Origin: Rosa chinensis
Taxonomy: Eukaryota > Streptophyta > Magnoliopsida > Rosales > Rosaceae
DNA: 64,000 nucleotides
Reading direction: 5' to 3'
Assembly (NCBI RefSeq): GCF_002994745.2
Contig: NC_037088.1
Location: forward strand, 54,720,397-54,784,396
Made by a program: the position numbers and the translations under genes. This document shows, one piece after another, positions 43,137 through 54,327 of this stretch. The notes below the pieces were generated by a model. It saw only the letters and a program-made list of their open reading frames with translations. It was not told the origin of the DNA and did no database searches. Each line of letters opens with the position of its first letter. Position 1 is the stretch's first letter.

Positions 43137-45953
43137 CGAACCCGAATTTACCAGTTTACAAGTTTTTCGATGGGTAAACGACATTTACATTTACTTTTTG
43201 GCTCCGTTTCGACATTTTAGGGGGCCCTAAAAGTTGACTTTTTATTCGGGTCAAAATTTAGGAAAATGTTCTTCATGGAAGTCGTAAAGGATGTTAAACT
43301 GAGCGCGTGCATATGTGGTGCGTAAAAATCGGAGTTCGAATGTGAAAGTTACAAGCAAAATAGTAAAGTTACTGTTCATTGGTAGAAAGTATAAATTTGA
43401 ATTTTTACTGTTGGGGCTGGTAATTTTTCTTTTCTCTCCCTCTCCTCCTCCCCGCGTCTCTCTCCCTCTTCTCTGCAACTCCGGCCACCTCTTGATTCCG
43501 GCCACCTGGGAACGAACAAGTGCCACTGCTGGACTCCTCTACTCCTACCCAACCTCCCCACGGCGATAACTCACGGTGGTTTGGACGGAAAACGAAGAAT
43601 CAAGCCCGGAAACTTTACTGTAGCAGTTTGAGTCAACGCCGATTTCTCTCGATTCCGGCCATCTCCGGCCACCAAACCGGCGTCGAAGGTTCGGTTTTTG
43701 CCAAGGATCATTTTCCCCCTAGCCTTGAGCCACGATTTGCAGTGTAGAGGAAGAATCGACGATTGGAAGATTACGGTCACTATTCACAGTTTGAGTTCAA
43801 GCTTCTCCTTAATTGTTGAGGTACTTCCGCTCATTTTCTAACTTGGTTACAGTTGAAAGAATTATTGGGTCCGTTGAGTAGGTGCTGCTGCCAAAGTTTG
43901 GTGGCCATCGGAGCTGGTGGCGGTGGCGGCGGTGCCGCCACTATGGGCGGCGGTAGCGGTGGCTAGGGTAGCTTTTTAATTTCAATTTCTGGCTAGTTAA
44001 ATTCTATAATTATCATAGAGCTTGTATGTGAAGTTTGGTGAATTTTGGAGAAGCTTGGAATTAATTATGAATTTTTGAAGTTTAGGGTTTCGATTATCGA
44101 ATTACGAGAATCCGACCGTCGGATATCTCTCGGTTCTGCCTTGGAACCTTTAAATTAACGAATTGGTATTAGTGGTATAATTTGGGTTGCATCCAAGGAT
44201 AAGTGGAGATGTGATTATGAGGAATTGATTTTAGGAATCGTATTAATTTGTCGAATAACTATTCACGGAATATAATTGTGTACAGGGCGATGTACCGAGC
44301 TATTGCTCGACGAAGGAACTCGTATGCATGGTCGCCTAAATAGTACTGTGAGTGGACATTTATTTTAAATTAAATGTGCATGCAGTATATTATTAATTTC
44401 CGATTGTGGTTTAATTTATTATTTGAATTATTGAGTATTATGAGTTTATGAGCTTGATTTCTTGAGATTTATTATGCTCTATGAGTCACGAGATTTTTAG
44501 TGGATTTCCTTCCCGAGGGCTTTCAATAGATTTTCAAGCTAATTATTTATGAGTTATTGAGTTGGGAAATGATTTTCGGGAAGTGACTGATTCGGAAAAA
44601 TATTATGAGAATTATTGTTTTCGAATATCAGTTTTTATGAAGATATACGAGTGCGAGGGATTTAGCAAATATTTGAGCATGATTGATTTATCGAGATTTA
44701 TTGGGTTTTGAATTCCGCACTTATCAGACTTGGGTTAGATGGAGCTTTCTTTCCGAAAGCAATTATTGAATTATAGAGTATGTGATTATGCTTTCGAGGA
44801 TTTATTGAGATATCGAGGATTGAGTTAGTGAGTTATTACTGAGTTATGCTTTCGGTGAATTATTATTGATTTATTGAGGTAATATCGAGTTTCTTTCCGA
44901 AAGCAAGTGATTGAAAGAGGTTATGTTCAGTTCTTGAGGAGGCTATTCAGTTTATTAAGGAGGCCAGTTTTGGCGCATGCGTATCTTACCTAGTTGGCAG
45001 TCCCTTCTAGGTAATAGTCTGGTTGGCAGTCCCTTCCAGACTACAGCTCGGTTGGCAGTCCCATCCGATGCGTCACCTGGTTGGCAGTCCCTTCCAGATG
45101 ACATGAGGTAGTTAGTCGGCAGTCCCGTCTACTACCTGTGGTTAGTCAGCAGTCCCGTCTACTACATGTGGCTAGTTGGCAGTCCCATCTATCCACCGCC
45201 TCCTATTCCGGTTGGCAGTCCCTTCCGATGCGTCATCTGGGTGGCAGTCCCTCCTAGATGGCATGAGATGACTAGACAGCAGTCCTTTCTAGTCATCAAA
45301 CGAGCCTCATGAAAAGGGATGTTTTTATAAGGATTGAGGATGAGATGTTAAGAGATTTCAAGATGTTCTTGTTACGTGATTGAGATTTCAGTAAAGAGGA
45401 TGATTAAAAGTATTTCCAAGATTGTTACTGCATGCGAGGTTTTAGAGAATAACTTGGGAAAGCATTAAGGTTTATTTATTCATTTGAAATCACTTATTTT
45501 TCGTCCACTCACTCTAACGGATTTTAAATGTTTTCCCCTGGGCCCTTCGGTTTTAAATGCCCAGTTTGCAGGCCAGTTTAGCTTGGGGTCGAGCGTACTT
45601 GGGGTTGAGGCATAGCTGTCATAGCTTCTGCATTATAAAAGCATCGGTCATTTATCTTGCTTTCTATTCTCTTGTTCGCCTGTATATTAGATTGCTCTGA
45701 TAACCTATGAGATCAATATTCTTAAATTCAGAATTGTTTATGAAATGAGTTATGTGAGATGTTGTGATATAGGGAGCAGGGTGGCTCTAGGAGAATAAGG
45801 ATGGATGATTTAGAAGTGTGGATGTTTTTCTACAGGTTTTGGGTTGTCCATTTTTAGGGGAAGTTCTGTCAAATTTTTGGTAGAATTTCTTCTAAAGTGG
45901 GCCCCGCAGGGCCTCTTCGGATTTCAGGGTGAAAACCGGGGTGGGTCCTGTCA
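43137..45953. mobile_element. Solo LTR (2817 bp) of a large, probably gypsy-type element
   Basis: Begins TGTGACGTCCCGAACCC and ends GGTGGGTCCTGTCA, flanked by the 5-bp duplication GATAT (43132-43136 and 45954-45958), interrupting the RNase H region of copia element 2. No primer-binding site, no ORFs with gag or pol similarity and no second LTR, so it is best read as a solo LTR left by LTR-LTR recombination. The part near 43230-43390 (GTTGACTTTTTAT, TTCTTCATGGAAGT, CGGAGTTCG) has a relative at 61500-61640. The interior holds a hairpin array at 44986-45297. Superfamily assignment is inference from LTR size and TSD. Confidence 0.85.
44986..45297. repeat. Array of ten hairpins with constant 13-nt loop and changing stems
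   Basis: Ten units of about 30 bp. Each has a 13-nt core close to TTGGCAGTCCCTT, flanked by arms complementary to each other but different from unit to unit. Perfect arms: TTACCTAG/CTAGGTAA (44986-45014), TAGTCTGG/CCAGACTA (45015-45043), GATGACTAG/CTAGTCATC (45267-45297). One mismatch: TCACCTGG/CCAGATGA (45073-45101), GTGGCTAG/CTATCCAC (45168-45196). One bulged T: GGTAGTTAG/CTACTACC (45107-45136), TGTGGTTAG/CTACTACA (45137-45166, plus a G-T pair). G-T pairs: TCATCTGG/CTAGATGG (45233-45261). Short stems only: TCGG/CCGA (45048-45068), CGG/CCG (45209-45227). Confidence 0.9.
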
Positions 45954-46546
45954 GATATGGGCTTGTTCTATCCCTAAAAAGAGATGATGGATTCGGACCC
46001 ATCACACACCAGAAACGCCGCCAACACTGGCCCGCGTCCATTATCCCCATCCCAAAATGACATGTGTTTTGGAAGGTTTTTGCTGATGTTGGGTATCTCT
46101 CTGACCCACATAAAGATCATTCCCAATCCGATTAAGTGTTCACCATGGGAAAAGACCGTGATATCTTGGAGGTCTACAGAATAGACTCTAGTCGCTATAT
46201 CTTCGAACAATGCAGAGATCATTGCTCTTCAAGAAGTGGTTCGTGAATGTATATGGATTAGATCCATAATTACGCATGTTCGAAGCAATTGTGGTTTGAA
46301 GTCTACCACAAATGAGTCTACGAGCATTTAGGATAATGCTGCTCGTTTTGAACAAATGAGGCAAGGCTACATCAAAAGCGATAACACCAAGCATAATCAG
46401 CAACAACAGACTCTCCTCGAGATCAAAGTGAACTAGATTCAATCTGAGGACAGTAAGGCAGACTTGTTTACTAAGTCATTGCCCAAATCCACGTTCGAGA
46501 AACATGTGGCAAGAATTGGCTTGCGGAAATTATCTGAACTCCCATG
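45954..46546 (+). pseudogene. pol: RNase H remainder of copia element 2
   Basis: Continues after the solo LTR: duplicated GATAT, then ADVGYLSDPHKDH, ISWRSTE, CIWIRS, NAARFEQMRQGYIK and FTKSLPKSTFEKHV, ending near 46546, with stops and frame changes. The untranslated tail runs to the 3' LTR at 46741. Confidence 0.85.
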
Positions 46547-46740
46547 ATCGTAGTCATCAGGGGGAGGCACAGACATCAAGGGGAGATGTCTACATGTTCA
46601 CCTCGAAACGTGAAGGGTGTGTTGTGCTCTTTTTCCCCTTCGATCGAGGTTATTTTTTGTCCCACTGGGTTTTTGTTACTCGGCAAGGTTTTTAACGAGG
46701 CAACGAGAGAAGTACCGCGTTTGGACAACACATGGGGGAG

Positions 46741-46939
46741 TGTTTAAGGATATCTCTATTTGTGTTTGATCCAAACTCTAGGTTACTTGACCTAGTGGTA
46801 ATATGGTTCAATTAGAAGAATCTAGAGATTGTCTTTCTTTGTATGATTCTAAATGCATTGTAATCCTCTATATAAAGAGGCCCCTATTATCAATGAGAAT
46901 ACACAGGGATTATCTCTCAATTTCTGATTCCCTAAAACA
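46741..46939 (+). repeat. 3' LTR of copia element 2
   Basis: 199 bp, TGTTTAAGG to CCTAAAACA. Very similar to the 5' LTR with scattered substitutions and small indels. Confidence 0.92.
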
Positions 46940-46944
46940 AAAAT

Positions 46945-47772
46945 CAATTTAATTGAATATTATATTTAGGGAGGTAATTTAAGAAGAGTATTTTTTTTTC
47001 CAGTTTTCTCTTTTTGTCCTTATTTATCTTTTCATATGACTTGATAAAGTATATTAATAATTGAAAAAAAGTTGGAGGTCCAACTAGAATCACTCAAAGA
47101 AAAATACTTACACATGCAGAGCATGTGTATGTGTAAAGAAATGCTAGTATTTAATAATTAAGGGATAAGAAGGTAAATAACAAAATCAAAATTAAAAAAG
47201 AAAAAAAAAAACCACTTGTGTGCAGACAACTTCTCACTATGTGCATTTTGCAATTTTCACACATGAAAAAACTTCTCACTATCTGTATTAACTCCCCACT
47301 TTTTTTTTATAAATTTTCTCACATCTATTTAATTAATTATTCACACACATTATCTATCTATTCTATACTATATTTAAGAGAATATGTTTTGTTTAGGGAT
47401 GGCGTGGAGTGGGGAGTTACATTGTTATCCAGAATAAAAAAGGTTTTGTTAGCCAAAGTAAGTGTGAAAAGGCAATAAAATCCATAGACCTTATATTGAT
47501 TTTAGTTAACTTTTAATAATTGAGTGGTAATATGGTAAATAGTAAAATATATTTTCAATATAAATAATTTTTCTAACAGTTAACTATCCATGTGCAATAA
47601 CCACCTATAATTCAGATAACCTCCCACTTCCTTTTTTTATCAAATAACTTCTTTTTTTTTTTTAATATAATAATAATAATAATAATAAAAATTTTATAAC
47701 AGATGATATGAGAAGAAGACGTAATAATAATTATAAGAGATCTCCGGACCAAAAAAGGATAAACACAAAACT
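46945..47772. other. Intergenic AT-rich sequence with a possible Helitron 3' end
   Basis: A hairpin ACACATGC-AGA-GCATGTGT at 47110-47128 is followed by CTAGT at 47144-47148, the form of a plant Helitron 3' terminus; its 5' end was not located and may lie left of copia element 2. The rest is AT-rich with CTTCTCAC(T)AT and TTGTTAGCCAAA words also seen at 37.5-37.7 kb. No gene. Confidence 0.4.
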
Positions 47773-47876
47773 ATATAAAGCATCTGATCCCAACCAAGAA
47801 AGAGAAAGATAGAGCCTAACTCATGCCCAAATTTCGCATAAGAAAAAGAAAACCCTAAATCCGCAATTTGGCAGGC
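47773..47876 (+). promoter_or_regulatory. Promoter and leader of the small four-exon gene
   Basis: TATATAAAG at 47773, about 100 bp before the ATG. The leader contains AAACCCTAAA (47849-47858), a telo-box-like motif common in promoters of plant translation and growth-related genes. Both support a real transcription unit. Confidence 0.6.
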
Positions 47877-50800
47877 ATGGCTTCCAATTTACCTGGTGTG
47901 CCTTCACAAGGTAAGATATTGGATTTTTTGTTTTATGGTTTGCAAGGAGTATGTTATCTGCCAATTTCCTTGGATTCTAGGTTTTGAAGAAAGGGAATAT
48001 TTATTTTTTGGTATCGCTAGTTCATGAAATACTAATTCACCAACCTAAGTCATTTTGGCTTTTACATTATGTATGACCAAAAATAGAAAGGTCACGCACC
48101 AAGTCGGAAATAGATAGCCCCTAACCTTCGTCACGAACAGTAACATCGTGGAAACTATAAAGTCTTGTTTCACTACTCAACCATTTATCAAACAAATTAT
48201 TGATATCCCTATTCATTTTCTCAATCCACTCATCAGGAGGCCAATTTTCTTCTCCAGCTTTATCATTCAAGCAATTACGATAGAGCTTAAGCATACCATA
48301 CAAGATACTCTCAAAAGCTTTTCTAACATGTTGAGAATTTAAATCCAATGTAGTGAATACTTGAGACAATGAGTTCTGAGTCAGTTCACCAAGTCCATCA
48401 GATGCTTCCTTGCAAAAGAGTTTAGCCTCCTTTATCTCATAATGTCGAAGTTGTAAGCAGAGAATGAACCATTGCACTCCCTTTGTTGCAGATTGTGCAT
48501 CAGCAAAACATATCACCATCTCTCTGTCAAGGTTGAGCCATTCCCCAACAGTAGAATCTAGCTCCGTTGCATTCCCTTCACTTGCAAATTTGGCATGAAC
48601 TTTTGATTTCCATTTCTCCCATATTTTCTCTAGCACCATTTCAGAAGTCACTTGCACTTTTTCATATTTGTCTCCAGTAGACAAATTTTCTTCGCCAATA
48701 TTACCACTTAATAAACCATTGCCAACATCCATGGAAGTATGAGCCTCAGAACCGAGAAGTGTGTTCCCAACAGATGATCCATTGTCAAAGTTAGAGTGCT
48801 GAAAATAATGTGATTGAACATTATTCTTCCACATCACATTGTTCACCCCTTCAGTGCTTTGAATCTCAGACTCCCTATTTCCCGTACTAGCACCTATGTT
48901 ATTACTCCCAATATTCAATTTCTCAGTCATACCAACAGCAATATTATCCTCACTACTACTTCCAGATACCACCACAACAGAAATATCATTATTCAAATCC
49001 AATATTGCTTCATGGGGTGATAGATTAAAATTTGGTTCTAAGATTTGAATACTACCTCCAGCTATAGCAGTAGCTGAGGACGATGTCTTCCCCGACGCTG
49101 TAAGAGACGTAGCAACCGTAGTAGCTGGTAGTGACCCAAACTTCAACAACTTCGAATCAGCTTCAGTCACTAGGTTTTTGGGACCCAAACACAGCTGACG
49201 TAGCTCTGCTAAAATCTCAGCCTGGAATGTTGATTGTTGGGAGCAGATAACTTTAAAAGAAATTCTTGCCTCCAATTGATCTTTCTATATCTGGTTAGGT
49301 TCCATTGAAATTGGGTGAATCTGCTTTAGATCTGAAATTAGTTGTGGTTGCTCATAAGCTGAAGGTGGAGGAGCAGAATGGTAAAGAGGTTGTGTAGTCA
49401 TGGTTTTTGTGGGGACAAACTGAGAATAAACAGTGGGAATTGATGGTTCATGTGAATGGCTTTGTGAAGTTGAAGGATGAATCCAGAGATTTGGGTTAGG
49501 ATAAGGTGAGTGGTAAGTAGGGATTGATGGGCTTTGAGAAGTTGTGGTGAGTGGATGCGTAGCAATATGATGAATCGGTTCCAAGTATGGAGGAGGGAAG
49601 AACTGTGAGTGAGTCTGAGGAACACATGGAAATTGGTGAGGGAGTAAGTGGCAATTGATGACGGTTGCAGAAGGGTTGAGTTGCAATGGTGGGTAAGGGT
49701 TTGGTGGCGATGAAAATTGGGTAAACTCATAGGTAGAGCTACCGTAAGAGTGATAAAGAGAACTGTAATACTCGCTAGAGATCCCACCGCCGTAAGCCGC
49801 TGGACTCGCCTGGAAAGGGCCCAGGTGCGGGCTCTGATACTAGTTGTTACGCTCCCCGAGATCGTAGCCATGGTATGACATAGTAGCGAAATGAAGCAGA
49901 GAGAAATTCTAGAGAAAACTAAGAAAATAGAAATGCAGATTTTCATAACCTTCTTCTCAAGCTTACAGTGTATATATAGCAGATAACAAACATGTGTCGC
50001 ACATCTACGACTCAGTCTACCTAACATATTCCTCAACGAGGTAACCCAGTAAAACGATGCATTCAGTACATGATTTAAATGAAACGGTGCGTATTAAACC
50101 TATCAGTAGAAGTCCTCCTCAAACTTGGGAATGAGCACTTGATTTCATAACACCATTGAGGACTTGTCTTATATTTTTTTGTGTGCGAGGAATATTATAT
50201 GTGGGTTTCCTTGGATTCTTTGTGTTGAAGAAAATGAATGTTTATTTGTTTTTGTTTTGGTATTTGTTCAAGATACTGTGTGAACAATTGGTTTCTGAAG
50301 GGAACTTCACCAGCCCTTAACCAGCAATCCAGCATACTCATTTTGGTTTTTACAATAGCTTTTGCATATAACTTTTCCAGCCCTTGACCAGCCTGCATGA
50401 TGCATATACTGTGCAACTATCTGTTAATGGGATCATAAGTCTTATATTTATTATAATATAATTTACACGAGGTATTTATTCTGTTTGAACCTAAAATTAA
50501 TTTTTTTTCCCGACATGGAGGACTCAAAGAAAATCGGGCCAATATCCGTGGCCCAACCTATATATTTCCAATAGGTTCGAGATATATTATTTAGAGGCTA
50601 AATAAAGCTTACTTGGAGATCAAGCAATCTTGAGGCAGATTTGGATATTCATCGATTTACTATTAATTATCAAGTATTTGATAATAAAATATGATGATTT
50701 GCTTGATTACCAAGTATTGTGCTAGAGGGAAGCTTGGCAGCGAGATATCAGATTACGTGGCCTAGTCATGCAAGGAGTTTCATCAAGGAAACATGAATCC

Positions 50801-51142
50801 TTTTTCCAATAAGGCCATCATCCTTCACTACCGACAGAATGCAAGCAATTAAGTTTGCATACATATATGGCAATTAAGAGGTATGGTGGATGTACAACAG
50901 TTTGGTCAGAAGCATGCAATCATCAAGGATTATTATATAATATATGTAATCATGTGGTACATGTATAATTGCTCATGCACAATTAAGGAAGGCTAGCAAC
51001 TATTCGCTGCCAATAAGAGGCAAGCGATCATGTTACCATGCAATTAAGGTGGACGCGGGGCAATCAATTACTCTGCCAATAACATGGATCAATTAAGGAA
51101 GCTATCAACCTTAATTGTGAGTCCTCGCGAAGATACCTCGCG

Positions 51143-51175
<33 letters not shown>

Positions 51176-54081
51176 ATATATATGAACATATATACATGCA
51201 TATCCTACCGCATCTAAGAGGAAGATTACGTCCAAGACTCTAAGAGATAATTAACTTTGCCTATATTTTAGCGGCGATAGAGGATAATTATTAATTATTG
51301 TCTATCAAAATTATTAAGAGTTTTGATTTGATTTAAGGCCAATAACTGTGGCCTAAAATATAGTATTTCATTCCTATTTGGAATGTGAATCTGCAGCAGC
51401 CTATATATAGAAGCTAAAGACGACAAGCAACAGACAACTCTCAAATCAATCGCTCCCTTGGATTATCAAGCCTCCCCGGAGCAAACCTTCAACCCAGTTG
51501 AAACCCAGCGACCGTACTTCCAGTCCTAGTCTCTCCAAGGGCCGACTGTTAGTGCTACTGCCCCTGATACTACCAGCAAAGCAAGGGTAACGCCCTCGCG
51601 ACCCCCGCGAAGCTAAAGTCACGCTTTAGCAAACCCTGTGCTTTCTCCAAACTTCCCAGTGATTGCTCTGCTTAGTCTACAACACTAAGTATCAATTCGG
51701 TGACGCGAAGAGATTACAACCAAAGCCCTTACCCGTAAGGCAAGAAGTCCTTTTCCAGAAGGCGGAGAAAAGAGCCTTGTGACGAGGTTGGTGCTCTCCT
51801 CGTCCGCAACGCTTGATCAAGAAGTCAGGTCAAGGGACGCCCCGACGACTGCACCCCACGGTGCTGGCACGCTCGCGTATTCAAAAGTGACAGTTTGTAC
51901 CATACTGGATTTTCGTGTCAAACACATTCTTGCATTTCTTTTGACAATATCGATACAACTGCTACCATGCAGTTCTGATGTTTTTGGTTTTAGATCCAAC
52001 ATATTTCGAATTGCACGAGGACCAAAAGAGCACTTGAGGTTGTATGTCATGCGACCCTGGTATGACTCACTCATTACAGCTCGTTGTTACACCAGTTCTG
52101 ATGATTTTGGTTTTAGATCAACATATTTCATTTAATTATAACCTTCAACGGGTGCGCAAGGACCAAAAGAGCACTTGTGTCTGTATGTTATGCGACCCTG
52201 GGATTCACAGAGCTTGTGGCTGCTTCTCACTTTCGTTTTCAGTTACCTAGAATTTCCTGTGGTGTTGTGTTTTAAGAAGGAAAATAAGTTATGTGATTGG
52301 GTGGACTACACAATACTATCCCTTGTTTTTACTTTCACGTAACTACCCTTGCCTACCCTTACCGGCCATTAGCTTGATTAACTTGGGCATCAATGGAGTT
52401 AAAATAAATAGGAAAGCTTGGTGAACAGTTAAAATATTATTGCTAATTGCAGTTTATTACCAACAATTTTGTATTTTCATTTCTCATCTAATCACTTCCT
52501 CCTGTGCCTAGCAATTTCTCAGTCCATGGTATTATTATAGAATTCCTCCATAGTCTCCATTGCATGCTGATGTGGCTAATGTGGACCCCCTCTATTTTAG
52601 AGTGTGGGTTCTAGACTAAATAGAAGTAATTAGATAAACTTTTACGAGAAATTAGTTATTTATGTAAACTAAGAGCATCTCCAATGACAATGTCTTTTGG
52701 TTTTGCTCAAATTTAAATTTGACATATGACATGGCAAAATTGACATGTTCACATTTTGACTAATTTTAACTCCAATGGAGATGTCAAATTTGAATATTAT
52801 TTTAATATATATAATTCTATTTATGTTGTTTTTCCTTTCTTTTTTTTATCTTATAAATCAAAGATCATACAAAGAATGTTTCCAGTAAGGGAGATGCAAT
52901 TGAGATTATGAGAATTTGGGATAAAGAAATACATAGCAGGAAATCTAAACAAATGAAAACATAGACATATAATATTTCACTGAAAACCAAACGAACTGAT
53001 ACAAACTGAAAAAACTAGAAGGCTTTGCAATCCCCCATACAGACTTATGCTGCACATTACATAAGTAACTAGTCTTCCAAAACCATTGGAGGATCTCTCA
53101 CCCTTCTCCCTTCTCTTTCCTTATTCATACAATCTTTGCATTTGCAATTTCTCCTTGGAGTTTGTTGGTCAATTTGTTATGCTTTTAACTTTTGTTTTTG
53201 GTTCCGTGAGGAGATTAACTGGAATTTCTTTGGCTTGTGTTTTGAAGTAAAAAAGCTGATGCGTTTCTGCATATATGATGCATAGTTGCATACCCGACAT
53301 TGAGTTAATTTGACCTTCATCAGTTTTGGTGATAGCTTACATAGAATAGTATGATGCAACCAATCGTTGACTTTGATCTGTGCATGATCCATAGCTGTTA
53401 AACTCATGAAGTAATACTCTTTTTCTGTGGGAGTTCATTTTGTATTGCAGCTTCTCATGTTTCATCATACATTCATCTTTGCTTTTCCTATGTTACTGTT
53501 CAGTGTCATGTGGTCATAGCACTTTTCACGGGTTGTCTATTTTTTGTTTTCTTTTCTCTCTGTTTTTCTTTGGTCTGACACTTTAACTACAAACAGATGC
53601 TTGGCTTCGTAAATTACTTTATGGTGAAGGTAATACCCCTCCCACTTCCGGCAAGCTTTTGATTTTTGTTTTAAAATATTATTTGGGGGCTCCTTCTCAA
53701 GTAAATGAATGTCGAATTGTTTTTTGTTTCTTTTGTGGTAGGTAAGCGTCGCCGCACTTTAAAGTGGAAAAGACTCCCAGCTCCAGGTATGCTTCTGATA
53801 TTTTATTTTTGGGTACCTGGAATTTGCTTGGGGTTGGGGATGTGTGTGTTACTTGCTTCACTTCGGACGGGATTACACGAGCTTCAAAAATGTGCACCAT
53901 GTAATTGGAGTTACAGTAAATTAAAGTCTGCCTGAATAGTGCTTTGTGGGGACCAAAATAATCACCCTTAAAAAGAAGTGGCGAAATTGCAGTTTATTTT
54001 CTGATGTCTTGAACCTTTCCAGATGCAAATCTTAGTTCTCTTCGTGAGGGCCTTATCGATCCTCCAGAAGAGGCCGTATAG
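47877..54081 (+). CDS. Small conserved-looking protein, 56 aa, four exons, unidentified
   Basis: Exons 47877-47910, 53597-53629, 53742-53786 and 54023-54081. Every border is GT-AG, all three introns interrupt the codon after its first base, and the lengths sum to 171 nt with a terminal TAG, giving 56 residues. The protein starts MASNLPGVPSQDAWLRKLLY, then has a strongly basic KRRRTLKWKRLPAP segment (residues about 24-37) and an acidic, Pro-containing end (LIDPPEEAV). The regular intron phase, TATA box, telo-box and clean splice sites argue for a real gene, although no family is recognised. The basic patch could bind nucleic acid or target the nucleolus (speculative). Intron 1 is 5.7 kb and full of mobile DNA, including an LTR element on the opposite strand. 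Confidence 0.6.
47925..48075. repeat. Intron segment similar to 50175-50370
   Basis: Shares, in order, GC(A/G)AGGA(G/A)TATT-like, TTTCCTTGGATTCT, TTGAAGAAA, TTTATTT, TTGGTAT and CATTTTGG(C/T)TTTTACA with 50175-50370. The LTR element lies exactly between the two, so the segment was probably duplicated in the intron before or during the insertion. Confidence 0.5.
48121..49881 (-). pseudogene. ORF of the truncated relative, with two in-frame amber codons
   Basis: One reading frame of 587 codons runs from an ATG inside the LTR (49881) to TAG at 48121, interrupted only by TAG in the primer-binding site and TAG at about 49287. Parts: MSYHGYDLGERNN; YQSPHLGPF; a Tyr/Ser-rich then Pro-rich region with HLLPHQFPCVPQTHSQFF; a Ser/Asn-rich middle (about 49100-48700); and a conserved domain at about 48660-48230 with EKWKSKVHAKFASEGN, WFILCLQLRHYE and SLSQVFTTLDLNS. 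This last domain matches residues 300-440 of the 894-residue ORF at 19377. No known family is recognised. The single frame suggests that the three short frames of the other element derive from one ancestral ORF. Confidence 0.65.
49845..50152 (-). repeat. 5' LTR of the truncated relative
   Basis: 308 bp with TG/CA ends; a TATATATAC box near 49977 (minus strand). Diverged from the 235-bp LTR at 18803 except near its 3' end (CCATGGCTACGATC, GTAACA). Confidence 0.82.
50153..50510. other. Intron 1 sequence, second copy of the flanking repeat
   Basis: Partner of 47925-48075. It also contains two CCAGCCCTT(A/G)ACCAGC direct repeats (50309-50330 and 50379-50400). No gene. Confidence 0.45.
50511..51890. 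repeat. LTR-like repeat remnant in intron 1
   Basis: AT-rich first half with CAATTAAG(G/A) words, a TA microsatellite at 51141-51183, then a CTATATATAGAAG box (51403) followed by a C-rich transcribed-leader-like stretch to about 51890 with CCCTCGCGACCCCCGCGAAG. The layout resembles the LTR of a large retroelement, but no terminal repeats or TSD were found. Confidence 0.4.
51965..52205 (+). repeat. Imperfect tandem duplication (~120-bp units)
   Basis: CAGTTCTGATG(T/A)TTTTGGTTTT through AGGACCAAAAGAGCACTTG and ATGCGACCCTGG occurs twice (51971-52056 and 52092-52202) with small indels. Confidence 0.75.
52206..53596. other. Rest of intron 1
   Basis: AT-rich and non-coding. 52672-52790 contains GAGCATCTCCAATG and its inverted partner CCAATGGAGATG, a probable MITE remnant without a clear second end. 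Confidence 0.4.
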
Positions 54082-54327
54082 ACGTTCATGGATATTGCTT
54101 GTGTTTTGAAGAAAAGGAGTGTGGTGCATCTTTCTTATATTTCCTGGAAGACCAATTTATTACCCAAATATATTGTTGGTTAATGTAACATCAATATTCT
54201 GAGGATTTCGAATTATTGTGACAAAATATGTGAGGATAATATTGTTATTATAAACTCTAGTAGAGGCGTAGAGTGCTACATTTGGTTGATTGAGAATTAC
54301 TTAATGACGTCCAATCTATTGTTTATG

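Larger units (their letters stand above)
38378..46939 (+). mobile_element. Ty1/copia LTR retrotransposon, element 2, decayed and interrupted
   Basis: LTRs at 38378-38570 and 46741-46939 (TG/CA ends), target duplication AAAAT (38373-38377 and 46940-46944), purine tract CATGGGGGAG before the 3' LTR. Its structure and proteins are clearly related to element 1 (same primer-binding site, same gag-stop-spacer-pol arrangement, similar RNase H). It is more damaged in coding regions but collinear, so it serves as a reference for the inversion in element 1. A 2.8-kb solo LTR interrupts it at 43137-45953. Confidence 0.94.
48095..50152 (-). mobile_element. Truncated relative of the gene-carrying LTR element
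   Basis: Minus orientation: 5' LTR 50152-49845 (308 bp, TGTTATGAAAT to GAGCGTAACA), primer-binding site 49844-49831 with TAGTATCAGAGC (one change from the initiator-Met site), then a coding region related to that of the element at 18803. No 3' LTR was found at the low-coordinate end; similarity fades near 48100, so the 3' half is missing. It lies in intron 1 of the small gene. The captured transporter pieces of the other element are absent here, so the shared N-terminal part is the ancestral content of this family. Confidence 0.82.

Noticed and set aside
44986..45297. CRISPR-like array (constant repeats separated by variable spacers)
   Set aside because: The constant part is only 13 nt and the variable parts are paired arms of hairpins; the setting is an LTR in a plant genome with no cas genes.
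43137..45953. Complete retrotransposon inserted in copia element 2
   Set aside because: Only one pair of TG/CA ends with TSD, no internal LTR boundary, no primer-binding site and no coding domains; a solo LTR fits better.
50195..50416. Minus-strand open frame in the intron
   Set aside because: Starts at a non-ATG codon, is short and lies in duplicated intron sequence; no family resemblance.
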